Of a DNA stretch of 64,000 nt, positions 9,738 through 18,779 are shown in pieces. The stretch is from NCBI GenBank assembly GCA_028532985.1, contig JANCIK010000007.1, positions 2,542,001-2,606,000 on the forward strand. Direction: 5' to 3'. The stretch's first letter is position 1. Each line of letters opens with the position of its first letter. A program made the position numbers and the translations under genes. The stretch comes from Stropharia rugosoannulata (lineage: Eukaryota > Basidiomycota > Agaricomycetes > Agaricales > Strophariaceae). Under the pieces are notes generated by a model, which saw nothing but the letters and a program-made list of their open reading frames with translations, made no database searches and had not been told where the DNA came from.

Positions 9738-10087
9738 GAGCCCGCTAAAATATATGACTGCGGAGCACGTGCAAAGAAAAGAAGTCCGCTGAGCGGACCT
9801 GAGAAGAGAGAAAGAAACCAGCAAACATGCAGCGGAAGAGAATTGGCTGTGGGAGAGCCCGGGCAACAATTAAGATACCTCCTCAAAAGTTTGCAGGCTG
9901 CTCAGCGGAGCGGAAATCTTAACAACGACTCCAGAAATGGCAAGGTCACACAAACACAGAGGGAGACAACAAGAAGCATATTTGATATTGGACATAATCT
10001 ACTTTACATATGCTAGATAAAGTAGGGAAGAAAGAAAGACTGGTACAAAATAGGAGAGAACAATAGTCCGCTGAGAGTGCGCGCCGA
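9738..10087. other. Intergenic stretch between antisense genes A and C
   Basis: About 350 nt without an exon that I can support. It carries CAGCGG/CCGCTG motifs near 9785, 9831, 9902 and 10068, and an AT-rich part ending in an inverted repeat just past the stop of gene A. Confidence 0.4.
9999..10025 (-). terminator. Inverted repeat in the 3' flank of antisense gene A
   Basis: CTACTTTA and TAAAGTAG pair as an 8-bp stem with an 11-nt loop, about 60 nt beyond the stop codon of gene A. It may mark the 3' end of that transcript; this is inference from position only. Confidence 0.35.
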
Positions 10088-12187
10088 TCAGACGTCATCC
10101 TCGGGAGCCTCCTCGGCGTCCGCTTCGCTGGGGACGCGGGAAGGGGTCAACTTGGGTACGCGAGGGCGAGGTGTAGGGCGAGGTGGGGCAACCCCTTTGC
10201 CTTTGGAAGAGGAAGGCGCAGGACTGGGGGCGGGGCGTACAGTGCTCTTGCCTTTGGACAAGGAAGGCGCAGGACTGGGAGCGGGGCGCACAGTGCTCTT
10301 GCCTTTAGAAGAAGTCAGCGCAGAGCTTGGGGCAGAACGCGCGGTGGTACTAGGACCGGGAGCAGACCCAAGAAGGACCTGGGAGACGGTTTCCTCGGAG
10401 AGCGGGTCGGATACGACTTTCTTGGAGGACTTCTTCTTCTTTCGCTTTTCAGCAGTGGTAAAATCTTCTAAGGTCTGAGCCTCGGTAGGCTGCGCGGAAG
10501 GAACAAAGGAGGCGGGATCGAAGCGGGGGTGCGCGGGGTCGTAGAAGCGAGAGACGGGGATGACGCTGGGAGGAGCTTCCAAGTCCAACGGCGCGCAAAG
10601 GCGAGTGTATGTGTCGCGAACGAGCTCTAAGTCCAGCGAGCGGAGGGCATCCAAGGTCTCGCTATCCGAGAAACGACGACCGATAAGGACGGCAGTAGGG
10701 AGCGTAGCGGCCATAGCGCGCGCCAACTGCGCAAGCTCCATCAACTGAGCAAGGTAGAGGCGCTCCGCGCTCCTGCGCTGTTCTTCCGCGACGCGGGCTT
10801 GATCTTCGAATACGGATAAGCGCGCGAAGCCCAACTGGAGATCTACAAGACCGGAATGTCAGTAGAACATAAAATAAAAGGGGAAAAGAAACTTACTAGA
10901 AAGGGATGTCTGATGCCAAAGAGTGGAATCAGCAATGGATTTGTCCAGCTCAGCGGGCTCGCAGCAAAATAGGCAGGGGCCTTTTCCTTGTACGCTGCAG
11001 GTACAGCAGGTTTTCGCCCAACCACGGCAGATGCATTGATGAAAGCTTTTGTCGACGCGCTCGTTGAAAGGGCGGTTGCACAGACTGCACACCATACCCT
11101 TCTAGAAAAGGAAATATAAAGTTAGAAAGCAGCGCGGGAAGGAAAGAAAGAGACTTACGATGATAATCCCCTGGAGGCGATTCTCAGAGGGGATCTGGGA
11201 CATATCAATAGCCCCAGGAAGCGGAGCGCCAGCGAGAGCCATCCTTGCAGAAAAGACGGGAGGGACCACGTTGAGAATAGGATAAGTGGACTTGTAAGCG
11301 GATCGGCCGCTGTCCCGGGCAGAAAGGAGAGGGAGCTCCTCGACCCCGCTATAAGTAAAAATGGGGGAGTCGGAAGAGTCAGAACTAGAGGCCAGCTGAG
11401 CTTGAGCGGCTAAGAAACAGGTCAGTAGACCTTGAAGGAAGTGAAGTAAGGGAACATTACCCGAGATAGCAGCGTTAGCGGCTACAGCGGCATTCCGCTG
11501 ACGTTTTTGGGGCTGTCCGCTGGGGACAGGAGGAGGAGGCATCAGCGCGGGGGACGATAAGCGCTTGCGCTTGTCAGCGCTGCGGGACAGGGCAGGGGAA
11601 GCAGTACGGGGGGAGCCAGGACCAGAAGTCATTTGGATGTCCTCGTCATCGGAAGGCAGAGCAGTCAGTGAGGCGCGAGTAGCAGGGACACGGGAACCAG
11701 GCCAGGTCGCAGGGAAGGCGGTAGTAATGATCTCCTTGTAAGATGGGAGCTAAGGGAAAAGAACTCACGAAGTCAGCAAAAAGAAAGGAAATAAAAAGAA
11801 ATATAAGAGGCGCACCGGACTCAAGTCCGTCTCCAGGTACCAGATGCTCCGCTCAGAGGGGTCCTCCTTGTTCCAGCCAAACTCGTCATCCTCCACAAAG
11901 TCCGCGATGCAAGAAAGGATGATGCACAATTCACGGACGCCGGCATGGGTTGTCTGGTCACTGGGGTAGCGGGTGAGGTGACGCTCGACGCACGACGCGA
12001 ACAGGTCGCGAATAGCGTAAAGGCGAGCGGAGTCAGCACTGGAAATCCGCGAGCCGCCAGCAAGGTCTTCGAATTCGTCGTACTCGGCGAGGGCGAGGCG
12101 AAGATGGCGGAAGCGGTCCTGGGCATCGAGGCAGGCGTCCTCAGCCTCCTGTGCGCGGCGCTTGCGGTCGAAGTTTCTGAAGGCCAT
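10088..12187 (-). CDS. Antisense accessory gene A of G1, five exons, cysteine-cluster protein (623 aa)
   Basis: I do not recognise this protein. The minus-strand model has exons 12187-11816, 11749-11461, 11409-11159, 11101-10897 and 10842-10088. The introns are 66, 51, 57 and 54 nt. The total is 1872 nt, exactly 624 codons. All four introns have CTGAC or CTAAC branch sites; donors are GTGCGC, GTAATG, GTAAGT and GTAAGT. Residues 1-124 are charged and helical (start MAFRNFDRKRRAQEAED). A proline/serine-rich stretch with a basic run follows (about 165-215). Exon 4 holds ten cysteines in 43 residues (309, 312, 327, 329, 336, 337, 339, 347, 350, 351; core CRGWAKTCCTC), a likely zinc-binding module. 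A helical segment, a lysine run (KRKKKKSSKK), 17-residue repeats and an acidic tail end the protein. The second intron is in frame and could be retained. A nucleic-acid-binding role is a guess. Confidence 0.78.
10190..10345 (-). repeat. 51-bp tandem repeat inside gene A exon 5
   Basis: Two near-perfect and one diverged copy of a 51-bp unit encode SKGKSTVRPAPSPAPS-type repeats. The unit length keeps the reading frame, as expected for a coding repeat. Confidence 0.7.
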
Positions 12188-12262
12188 TCGAAATAAAGAG
12201 AGGGAGAAAGCAGAGAGAGAAGAAAGGCAGAGGATGGGGAGCGCAGAGAAAAATAGAGCCAA

Positions 12263-12269
12263 TTAAATA
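12263..12269 (-). promoter_or_regulatory. TATA-like box of antisense gene A
   Basis: TATTTAA on the minus strand starts about 80 nt before the ATG at 12187. It is weaker than the boxes of genes B, C and D. Confidence 0.45.
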
Positions 12270-12587
12270 GAAAGGGGGCGGGAGCGGAATGCCAGAAGAT
12301 TCTGGCACACAGAAAAGCGGGAAAAGAGAAAACGAAGTAGTGGCGGCGTCCAATAGGCTCGGCGGTAATTCACTTAGAAAGCGGAGACGAGAAGCAGCGG
12401 CGAACTTCTCAGAAAGGAAAGCGGAGACCTGAAAACAAAATTGGGCAGAGATCTACTATATGTGTAGGAATGACGAACAATGAGTAACCGGACCTAAAAA
12501 TAGGCCAGATAAGCGCCTGAGGGCTAAAAATAGAGGATGAGGCGCTAAAGGGTAGCTGATCACGCTAAGTCCGGTGGCTGGGATGCA
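12270..12587. other. Upstream region of gene A, non-coding
   Basis: No exon seen on either strand. It contains a repeated CTAAAAATAG decamer (near 12494 and 12524) and an inverted repeat AGCGCCT/AGGCGCT (about 12512 and 12539). These may be promoter elements of gene A or part of the region before the polypurine tract. Confidence 0.4.
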
Positions 12588-12625
12588 TTGACTGGGGACA
12601 GTCAAAATTTTTAGTGAGGGGGAGA
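12588..12625 (+). promoter_or_regulatory. Stem-loop and 3' polypurine tract of G1
   Basis: TTGACTG/CAGTCAA pair around a GGGA loop (12588-12605). A T-rich link and TAGTGAGGGGGAGA (12612-12625) follow. The purine run directly precedes a TG dinucleotide, the expected start of the 3' LTR, where plus-strand DNA synthesis would be primed. Confidence 0.75.
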
Positions 12626-14035
12626 TGACAGGCCTGCGTTTACACCAAGGCTGTAAGTGGCCACAGCGGGCGGTTTGGGCTGGAGTGCAAGGGTACAGCG
12701 GAGCGGTGACTAGCCTGGTCAGCCGTCTCAGCGCTCAGCGCGTGCATCACAAATCATCACGCGTGTGCTCAGCGGGCGGTTGTGTGGGGTTCAGCGGACT
12801 GTACAGGCCATAAGTACACAGCTGAAGTACCCGGAATAGCAGTCAGCGGAGCACATAACGGTTACTGTCGTCCCAGCGGGAGGCAGGAGTACAGCTGAGC
12901 GGAAAATATCAAAGGCGACGAGCAGGACTGTGTGTAGACAGCGTCTCAAAGGGGCTCAGCGGAACACATCACGAAGGCGAAATTTGCCTAAGTCCACTCG
13001 TCAGGTGACCGTGGCGCACGCGCTGGAGCGTGTGATGCCCGAGGGAATGACTAATGCACACAGCACAGACTCCGCTGGGGAACTTTGGCAGCAGTAACCA
13101 GATCTCAATAACCCAGAAGGAACCGCTCAGCGGAGTTCAATGGCGTCTCTTGGCGGAGGCTGGCAACACAACGAGGTCAGGTCGCGCTCAGCGGGGTAGT
13201 CATCAAAATGCCCAGCGGAGGCACATGCGCTCAGCGGACCTTTGGTCCGGCGTTGCTAGTATTTACTCTCCACCTAAATTAGTACACAGCGCGCGTCTAT
13301 ATAACCTTGTAATTGTAACTACGGAAATCAAGCAATTGTCTACCCACTAGATCTGTGTGTTGGGCTCCGTCCCAGACCGTCAGCGGGCTTTGTTTAGCTT
13401 TTGTTAGGGTCTTTACTGTGAAGTGTATTGTGAATCATAGAAGTTTTGGATAGCTTCTGGCCACCGGGTCATTTGGAGAGCTCAGCGGGGAGTCAGTGCA
13501 ACCGTGTACGAAAACTCGCGCTGTAGTGTTTTGTGAATTGAGACTGCACCACAGGGTGAACGAGGTTCTGGATAGCCTCAGCGGAATAGGACTTTGGACA
13601 GTCCCAGCGGAACGACCTTGGATAGTCAGCGGAGCGAGGCACAATTGGGAATACCAGCTTGTGTGAGCATCTGCATCGGTCACCGGACCTCAAACCCACT
13701 CAGCGGAATAAGCCCCGCGGAGCCACCATCAAAACTATACATTACTATCGATACCCTGCGCTCAGCAGAGGTCGCCCAGACATTAATCTGAGACTTCTAG
13801 AATTAAACCCCTCCTTAAAAACGAACTTGCAGGCACTGTACAGCGGATATCCATCTGGACAGAACTTACGAGACTCTCAAACATCACAGTCCGCTCAGCG
13901 GAGAGGACCAGGAGAAGCGTAGACATCTATAATCCGTTTAGCTGAAGAGCATCGCTCGATCTAAGGGATAGGATCTCGCTCCGCTGGGGTTGTGTGTGTT
14001 TGTGTCTCTTGTGATTCGAGTCTAGCCCCGCGGCA
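12626..14035 (+). repeat. 3' LTR of G1 (about 1.41 kb)
   Basis: The start is TG right after the polypurine tract. The end is placed at CA (14034-14035), where Copia coding sequence resumes in the next bases. A TATA-like box (TCTATATAA, about 13294-13302) would drive the sense transcript. I count about 20 copies of CAGCGG/CCGCTG here by eye. Its partner LTR is outside the window, so the ends rest on position and the TG/CA rule. The five bases after it, GACCT, are the predicted target-site duplication. Confidence 0.65.
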
Positions 14036-15130
14036 GACCTCTCAACGTGCTTCATGTTCCCGAGGCAGAGAACTGCCTACTTTCGCTTGGTTGCCTGGAT
14101 GATGCACACGGAAAGGTTGCTTTTTCGGATGGGAAGTGTGTGCTCCTTGACCGGAAGGATAGGGTTATTGGGACAGGTGTGAAGCATGGGCGTCTGTATT
14201 TGCTCAATGCTCGCGCTCAGGTTGCGGTACAGGAACGTACAAATTTTGCGTCGCCTCAGAAGCGTTCTTGGGCACAGTGGCATCATTGTTTTGGCCACAT
14301 CTCGGTCCCCTCACTCCAGAAACTCAGCAGGGATAACTACGTCGATGGAATGGCTGTAGACGAGACGTCTAATCCCCCAGGTCATGCGAGGCTTGTATCC
14401 AAGCCAAGCAGATGCATAAGCCCTTCCCTGCTGAAACTCAGCATCGCTCAAACACACCTGGAGAGCGTACTATGAGCGATGTTTGGGGACCAATTGGTGT
14501 CCGCTCAATTGGAGGTTATTATTATTATATCACCTTTATGGACGACGCTAAACGTTATAACTCAGTTTTGTTCCTGCGCAACAAGGTGGAGGCAGCGGAT
14601 CGGATTGAGGAGCACGCAGAACGGGTCAAGAGACGCTTCGGGAAGTACCCCAAATATTTGCGTTTTGATAATGGCACAGAGCTCGTAAACGAAAGGATTA
14701 GACGCTGGGCAGCAAAGAGGGGCATTGAAATCGAAACTACAGCACCTTATTCACCGTCTCAGAACGGTGTAGCGGAGCGCTACAACCGCACGCTTTTAGA
14801 GCTCGCTCGTGCGATGCTTATTGCCCGAAATCTTCCCTTATTTTTGTGGGATGAAGCTGTCTCGTATGCAAATTATTTACGCAACCGTGCGTCTACACGA
14901 GCTCTGAATGGTATGACGCCGTATGAGGCCTGGCACGGGCGGCGACCGGACGTTTCGCACCTCAGGGAGTTTGGGTGCAATGTATGGGTGTTGGACGAGA
15001 CCAAAGGACTGTCCAAACTTAAACCACGGTCGAAGAAGATGGTCTTTGTGGGCTTTAATGAGGGATCAAAGTCAGTACGCTATTATGACCCTCAGAAGCG
15101 CAATATTAAGTCCTCGCACAACGTAGCATT

Positions 15131-15323
15131 TGTTGGGATTGGAGAATGCAATCCAACATTCCAGTCTACTCTCGAAGGAATGTAATGACTCATTAGTTAG
15201 TAAGCTACTTAGTAATTACAATGTAGATGAACTTTGTAGAACATTGTAGATACTTTTCTGTAGGTATAAAAGACTGTATGTATACCTACTAAAATATAAC
15301 ATTATTCATTCTTATTTCCAACA
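15131..15323 (+). repeat. 5' LTR of the gag-only element
   Basis: Begins TGTTGGGATT and ends CCAACA. The first 28 bases hold an imperfect inverted repeat (TGTTGGGATT with AATCCAACA). A TATA box TATAAAAG lies at 15265-15272. Confidence 0.92.
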
Positions 15324-15338
15324 GGTTATGAGCCCTGG
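15324..15338 (+). promoter_or_regulatory. Primer-binding site matching the anticodon arm of initiator tRNA-Met
   Basis: GGTTATGAGCCCTGG directly follows the LTR. It is complementary to the CAGGGCTCATAACC anticodon stem-loop of eukaryotic initiator tRNA-Met. Priming by a half-molecule of this tRNA is known for Drosophila copia. Confidence 0.75.
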
Positions 15339-15405
15339 CCTTCAGTAACCGACTCACACTCTCTTGCTGACCACTGCGCTTCACGCATCTATTTATATCC
15401 TGATT

Positions 15406-16257
15406 ATGTCACTCGCACCCGAGCGCCTCACTGCCGGCATCACGAAACTTGATGGAAGCAATTACCACGATTGGAAATTTGCCATAAGCATCGTACTCCG
15501 TTCACGTGGATGTTGGGAGATTGTATCCGGCAAGGTGAAGAAACCAAACGATGAGAAGGAATTGGACAACTGGAAGAAGAAGGCCGAGGACGGACTCATG
15601 ATTATTGGACTCACCGTACAACCCAGTCAATATGTCTACATCCGAGATTCAATTGATGGCACAGAAGCATGGGAAGCACTTAAAGCCATTCACGAGAAAA
15701 ACAGCCGTGCTACTCGCATCTCACTCAAGCGGCAGTTCTACAGCTTCGAGCATGATATCGACAGGCCCATGGAATTATATGTCAACGGCATCACGGATTT
15801 AGCTGGAAAGCTCAAGGCAATAGGCATCTCGCTTACCGATGAAGAGATAACAGATGTTCTAATCTTCAACCTGCATGCCGATTACTCAAGCATCGCCTCT
15901 ACGCTCACGGCATCAAAAGACGATCTAAAAATATCTGATGTCACTGGAGCACTGATCGAAGAAGAACGAAGGAGAGGAGGGCCATTAGGAAATTTAGGAA
16001 CCCCTGATTTGGCAACATCACTTTATGGCAGTGGACCACCTAATGTACGAAGAGGACCACACAGAGACAGACGAGAAGGCTTAACAGACAACCGCACATG
16101 TTACCGCTGCCGCCGCACTGGTCACATAACCAAATTCTGTCACGCGACGACGTACGCCGATGGGAGCAAGATTCCGGCCGAACCGGAGAAAACCGAGGAG
16201 AGGTCATCCGTCGCATATTACAACAACTGGTCGTTGAATGACGAAATCTCATTTTGA
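15406..16257 (+). CDS. Copia-type Gag of the nested element
   Basis: The first ATG in the frame is at 15406 (MSLAPERLTAGITKLDGSNY), giving 283 aa; upstream codons of the same frame lack an ATG. The N-terminal two thirds match the Copia Gag (UBN2-type) layout, with LDGSNYHDWKFAI near the start and LKRQFYSFEHD in the middle. A CCHC zinc knuckle CYRCRRTGHITKFC lies near residue 235. The ORF is intact. The protein would coat element RNA, while all enzymes must come from elsewhere. The host Copia here lacks its own gag in this window, so this may be the family's gag, but I could not compare them. Confidence 0.9.
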   Translation: MSLAPERLTAGITKLDGSNYHDWKFAISIVLRSRGCWEIVSGKVKKPNDEKELDNWKKKAEDGLMIIGLTVQPSQYVYIRDSIDGTEAWEALKAIHEKNSRATRISLKRQFYSFEHDIDRPMELYVNGITDLAGKLKAIGISLTDEEITDVLIFNLHADYSSIASTLTASKDDLKISDVTGALIEEERRRGGPLGNLGTPDLATSLYGSGPPNVRRGPHRDRREGLTDNRTCYRCRRTGHITKFCHATTYADGSKIPAEPEKTEERSSVAYYNNWSLNDEISF

Positions 16258-16283
16258 AGAAATTATATTGGAAGGATTAAGAC

Positions 16284-16470
16284 AGATGCAGATGCTGTGT
16301 GCCTGCATATATTGGATGTGCTTAGACGCAGATGCTGTGTGCCTGCGAAAATTGTGGACTCGTGTTGATGCTTTGTGCCGACACATTGGAACAGCAACCA
16401 GATGCTTAGTGCCTGGGAATATTGGAGGATAATTTAGGTGTGGATGCTTAGTGCCTGCACATTATGGTAA
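16284..16470 (+). repeat. Five degenerate repeats before the polypurine tract of the gag-only element
   Basis: Five copies of a unit with core GATGCT(G/T)(T/A)GTGCC followed by an ATTGGA-like end begin near 16287, 16331, 16367, 16401 and 16443. Spacing is about 35-45 nt. They fill the stretch between gag and the polypurine tract. Confidence 0.7.
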
Positions 16471-16497
16471 TCGCGGAATTATATGGAATGTTGACTT

Positions 16498-16506
16498 GAG
16501 GGGGAG
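16498..16506 (+). promoter_or_regulatory. Polypurine tract of the gag-only element
   Basis: GAGGGGGAG directly precedes the 3' LTR at 16507. Confidence 0.85.
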
Positions 16507-16699
16507 TGTTGGGATTGGAGAATGCAATCCAACATTCCAGTCTACTCTCGAAGGAATGTAATGACTCATTAGTTAGTAAGCTACTTAGTAATTACAATGT
16601 AGATGAACTTTGTAGAACATTGTAGATACTTTTCTGTAGGTATAAAAGACTGTATGTATACCTACTAAAATATAACATTATTCATTCTTATTTCCAACA
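16507..16699 (+). repeat. 3' LTR of the gag-only element
   Basis: 193 bp, no difference seen from the 5' LTR, so insertion was recent. Followed by the GCATT duplication. Confidence 0.92.
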
Positions 16700-18770
16700 G
16701 CATTTAACGAAGATGAAGAGCCGCAGGAGATTGAGTTTGACACACCTGTACCGACTTTGCGGGCTGAGGGGGAGCCAGGCAACGTTCCAGCCTCGCAAAC
16801 CCCTTCTACATCGACTCAGACGTCTCCTGCACCCAATCACGGCTCGAATAATACGCCCACAATTCCCCAGACGATCGCACCATCTCAGCTTCGATATACA
16901 CCCACTCCAGAGCCGGCCTTAACGCCTGACGGGACTCCTGGCCAGACTACACCATCTGATGGGATTCCAGACGCTCCTCGACGATCAGGACGTCAACTTG
17001 CACCCGTAGATTATAAGTTAGCAGGGAATCCCGATGCGCGCAAGCCTTCTGAGCGCCTACAGCAAAGTGCCGCCCAACAGCCTGCTTCGTCGCGCAACAA
17101 GGCGAATATGGGCGAGCGCACAAACCTGGCAAAGGACGTAACTGCTGAGGCTTTTCTCAACGAGTTAGAGCGTGCATATTCGGCCAGTGAACCTGACATA
17201 CCTCGCACACCTGAAGAAGCGCTTGCAGGATCCGAAGCTTTCCAATGGAAGGCAGCTATGGACGAAGAATATTCAACTCTGATGGAAATGGGAACCTGGC
17301 AGATGGAGCGCTTACCGGAGGGACGAAATACAGTTGGCTGCAAGTGGGTGTTCACAAAGAAGCGCGACGAGCACGGGAATGTCACTAAGTTTAAGGCACG
17401 TCTTGTCGTCCAGGGATTCTCGCAGCGACCTGGTACAGACTACAGTGAAGACGGGACATTTGCCCCAGTAATGCGCTTCGAAACATTGCGCACATTGCTT
17501 GCCTATAGCGCCGTTCACAACCTCAAGCTGCGCCAATTTGACGTCAAGGGCGCTTATTTGAATGGCTACGTGAACGAGACAATTTATATGTCTCAACCCC
17601 CACATTACGACGATAACTCTGGACGAGTATGTCGTCTTATTCGTTCCCTCTATGGTCTTAAGCAGGCGGGCAATGTTTGGAACCAGGAACTCAACCGTGC
17701 ACTTCACGACATCGGATTCACGCAGCTCAAGACAGATTACTGCTGTTATATCCGACGAAATAGTGATGCCTTCACGATTCTACTTGTGTGGGTTGATGAT
17801 TTCCTGAGCATCTCTACCCCAGACGAACTCAATGACAGGGTGGAGCAAGAGTTAAAGACCAAATTCGACGTGAAATCTCTAGGTCGACCGTCTATGCTCC
17901 TTGGGTTCAAGATCCGTCAAGAGGACCATCTTATCACGCTCTGCCAGACGCATTACATCGACAAACTACTGGAGAAATTTGGCATGGACAATGCCAGTCC
18001 TGTTACCACGCCTGTGGACCCCAATGCGAAGCTCGACGACGAAGATACGCCTGACAGTGACTTAAGCGCCCAAGATGAGCGGGATCTTCGTGCATCACAC
18101 GGCTATGCTGCGCTTATCGGTTCCCTCATGTATTTAGCTTTGGGAACGCGCCCCGACATTGCTTATATCGTCAACAAGCTCGCACAGTTTACCAGCCGCC
18201 CTAGGCCGAAGCATTGGACCGCACTCAAGCGTGTATTCCGTTACCTCAAAGGTACATGCACCTACAAGCTCACTTATGGCGGATCGGACGACATTCTTTT
18301 CGACACCCCGTACTTCTATTGTGATGCTGATTGGGCCTCTGGGTACGACAGGAAGTCCATTAGCGGGTATGTTGTTATGATGGCTGGTGGCGCGGTTGCA
18401 TGGAGCTCTAAGAAGCAGAGCACAGTCGCACTTTCGACTGCGGAGGCTGAGTACATTGCTGCGACTCATCTTGCAAAGCAAGTACTTTGGCATTGTTCTC
18501 TGTATCGAGAACTCGACTTCCCTGTTCCGCGCACACCCACCATCTTTACAGACAATCAGGCGGCGATTGCAATCGCCCATCATCCCGAGTTTCATGCACG
18601 TACGAAACATATTGATATTGCTTTTCATTTCTTACGTGACCTTATTCAAAACAACTCCCTTTCTATTGTTTACATTAACACTTCGTTCAACTATGCTGAT
18701 TTATTTACTAAAGGACTTCCTCGCATTACTCACCAAGGTTTTACGGATAACATAGGTGTTCTGTCCGACT

Positions 18771-18779
18771 AAGGGGGAG
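18771..18779 (+). promoter_or_regulatory. Polypurine tract of the Copia element
   Basis: AAGGGGGAG overlaps the last two bases of the pol stop codon and directly precedes the LTR. Confidence 0.8.

Larger units (their letters stand above)
1..14035 (+). mobile_element. Giant Ty3/Gypsy LTR retrotransposon (G1), 5' end outside the window
   Basis: The interval holds, in order, gag, protease and pol on the plus strand, a 5.9-kb block of minus-strand genes, a polypurine tract (12612-12625) and a long 3' LTR. The window opens 8 nt before the gag ATG, so the 5' LTR and primer-binding site are not visible. The right edge is placed at a CA dinucleotide at 14034-14035, just before Copia coding sequence resumes. 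Dense TCAGCGGA/TCCGCTGA motifs run through the element and stop there. With a 5' LTR of equal size the full element would be about 15.5 kb, which is long for the family. All three sense ORFs are open, so it may be recently active. Confidence 0.85.
15131..16699 (+). mobile_element. Complete gag-only LTR element (TR-GAG type) nested in Copia
   Basis: Two 193-bp LTRs (15131-15323 and 16507-16699) look identical by eye. They flank 1.18 kb that encodes only a Copia-type Gag. The target duplication GCATT is present on both sides (15126-15130 and 16700-16704). Removing the element and one GCATT restores the Copia frame. With no protease, RT or integrase it must be mobilised by enzymes of another Copia element. 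Confidence 0.93.
14041..18772 (+). pseudogene. Copia pol, interrupted by insertion and one frameshift
   Basis: The first part (14041 to about 14382) encodes the gag-pre-integrase and integrase zinc region (WHHCFGHISVPSLQKL, then CEACIQAKQ). A one-base deletion near 14382 shifts the frame between these motifs. The integrase core follows to 15130: MSDVWGPIG, ITFMDDA, FDNGTE, and SQNGVAERYNRT. After the nested element the frame resumes at 16705 in exact register (NVAF then NEDEEP across the junction), so the insertion alone broke an open frame. The RT part has DVKGAYLNGYVNE and the VDD box (LLVWVDDF, about 17790). RNase H has FYCDADWAS, STAEAEY and TDNQAA. The stop is at 18770-18772. Because gag is missing too, this copy cannot act on its own. 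Confidence 0.88.

Noticed and set aside
9738..12587. A separate element ending at the internal polypurine tract
   Set aside because: No LTR-like sequence or TG start with a partner follows 9737; kept only as a possibility under the stem-loop finding.
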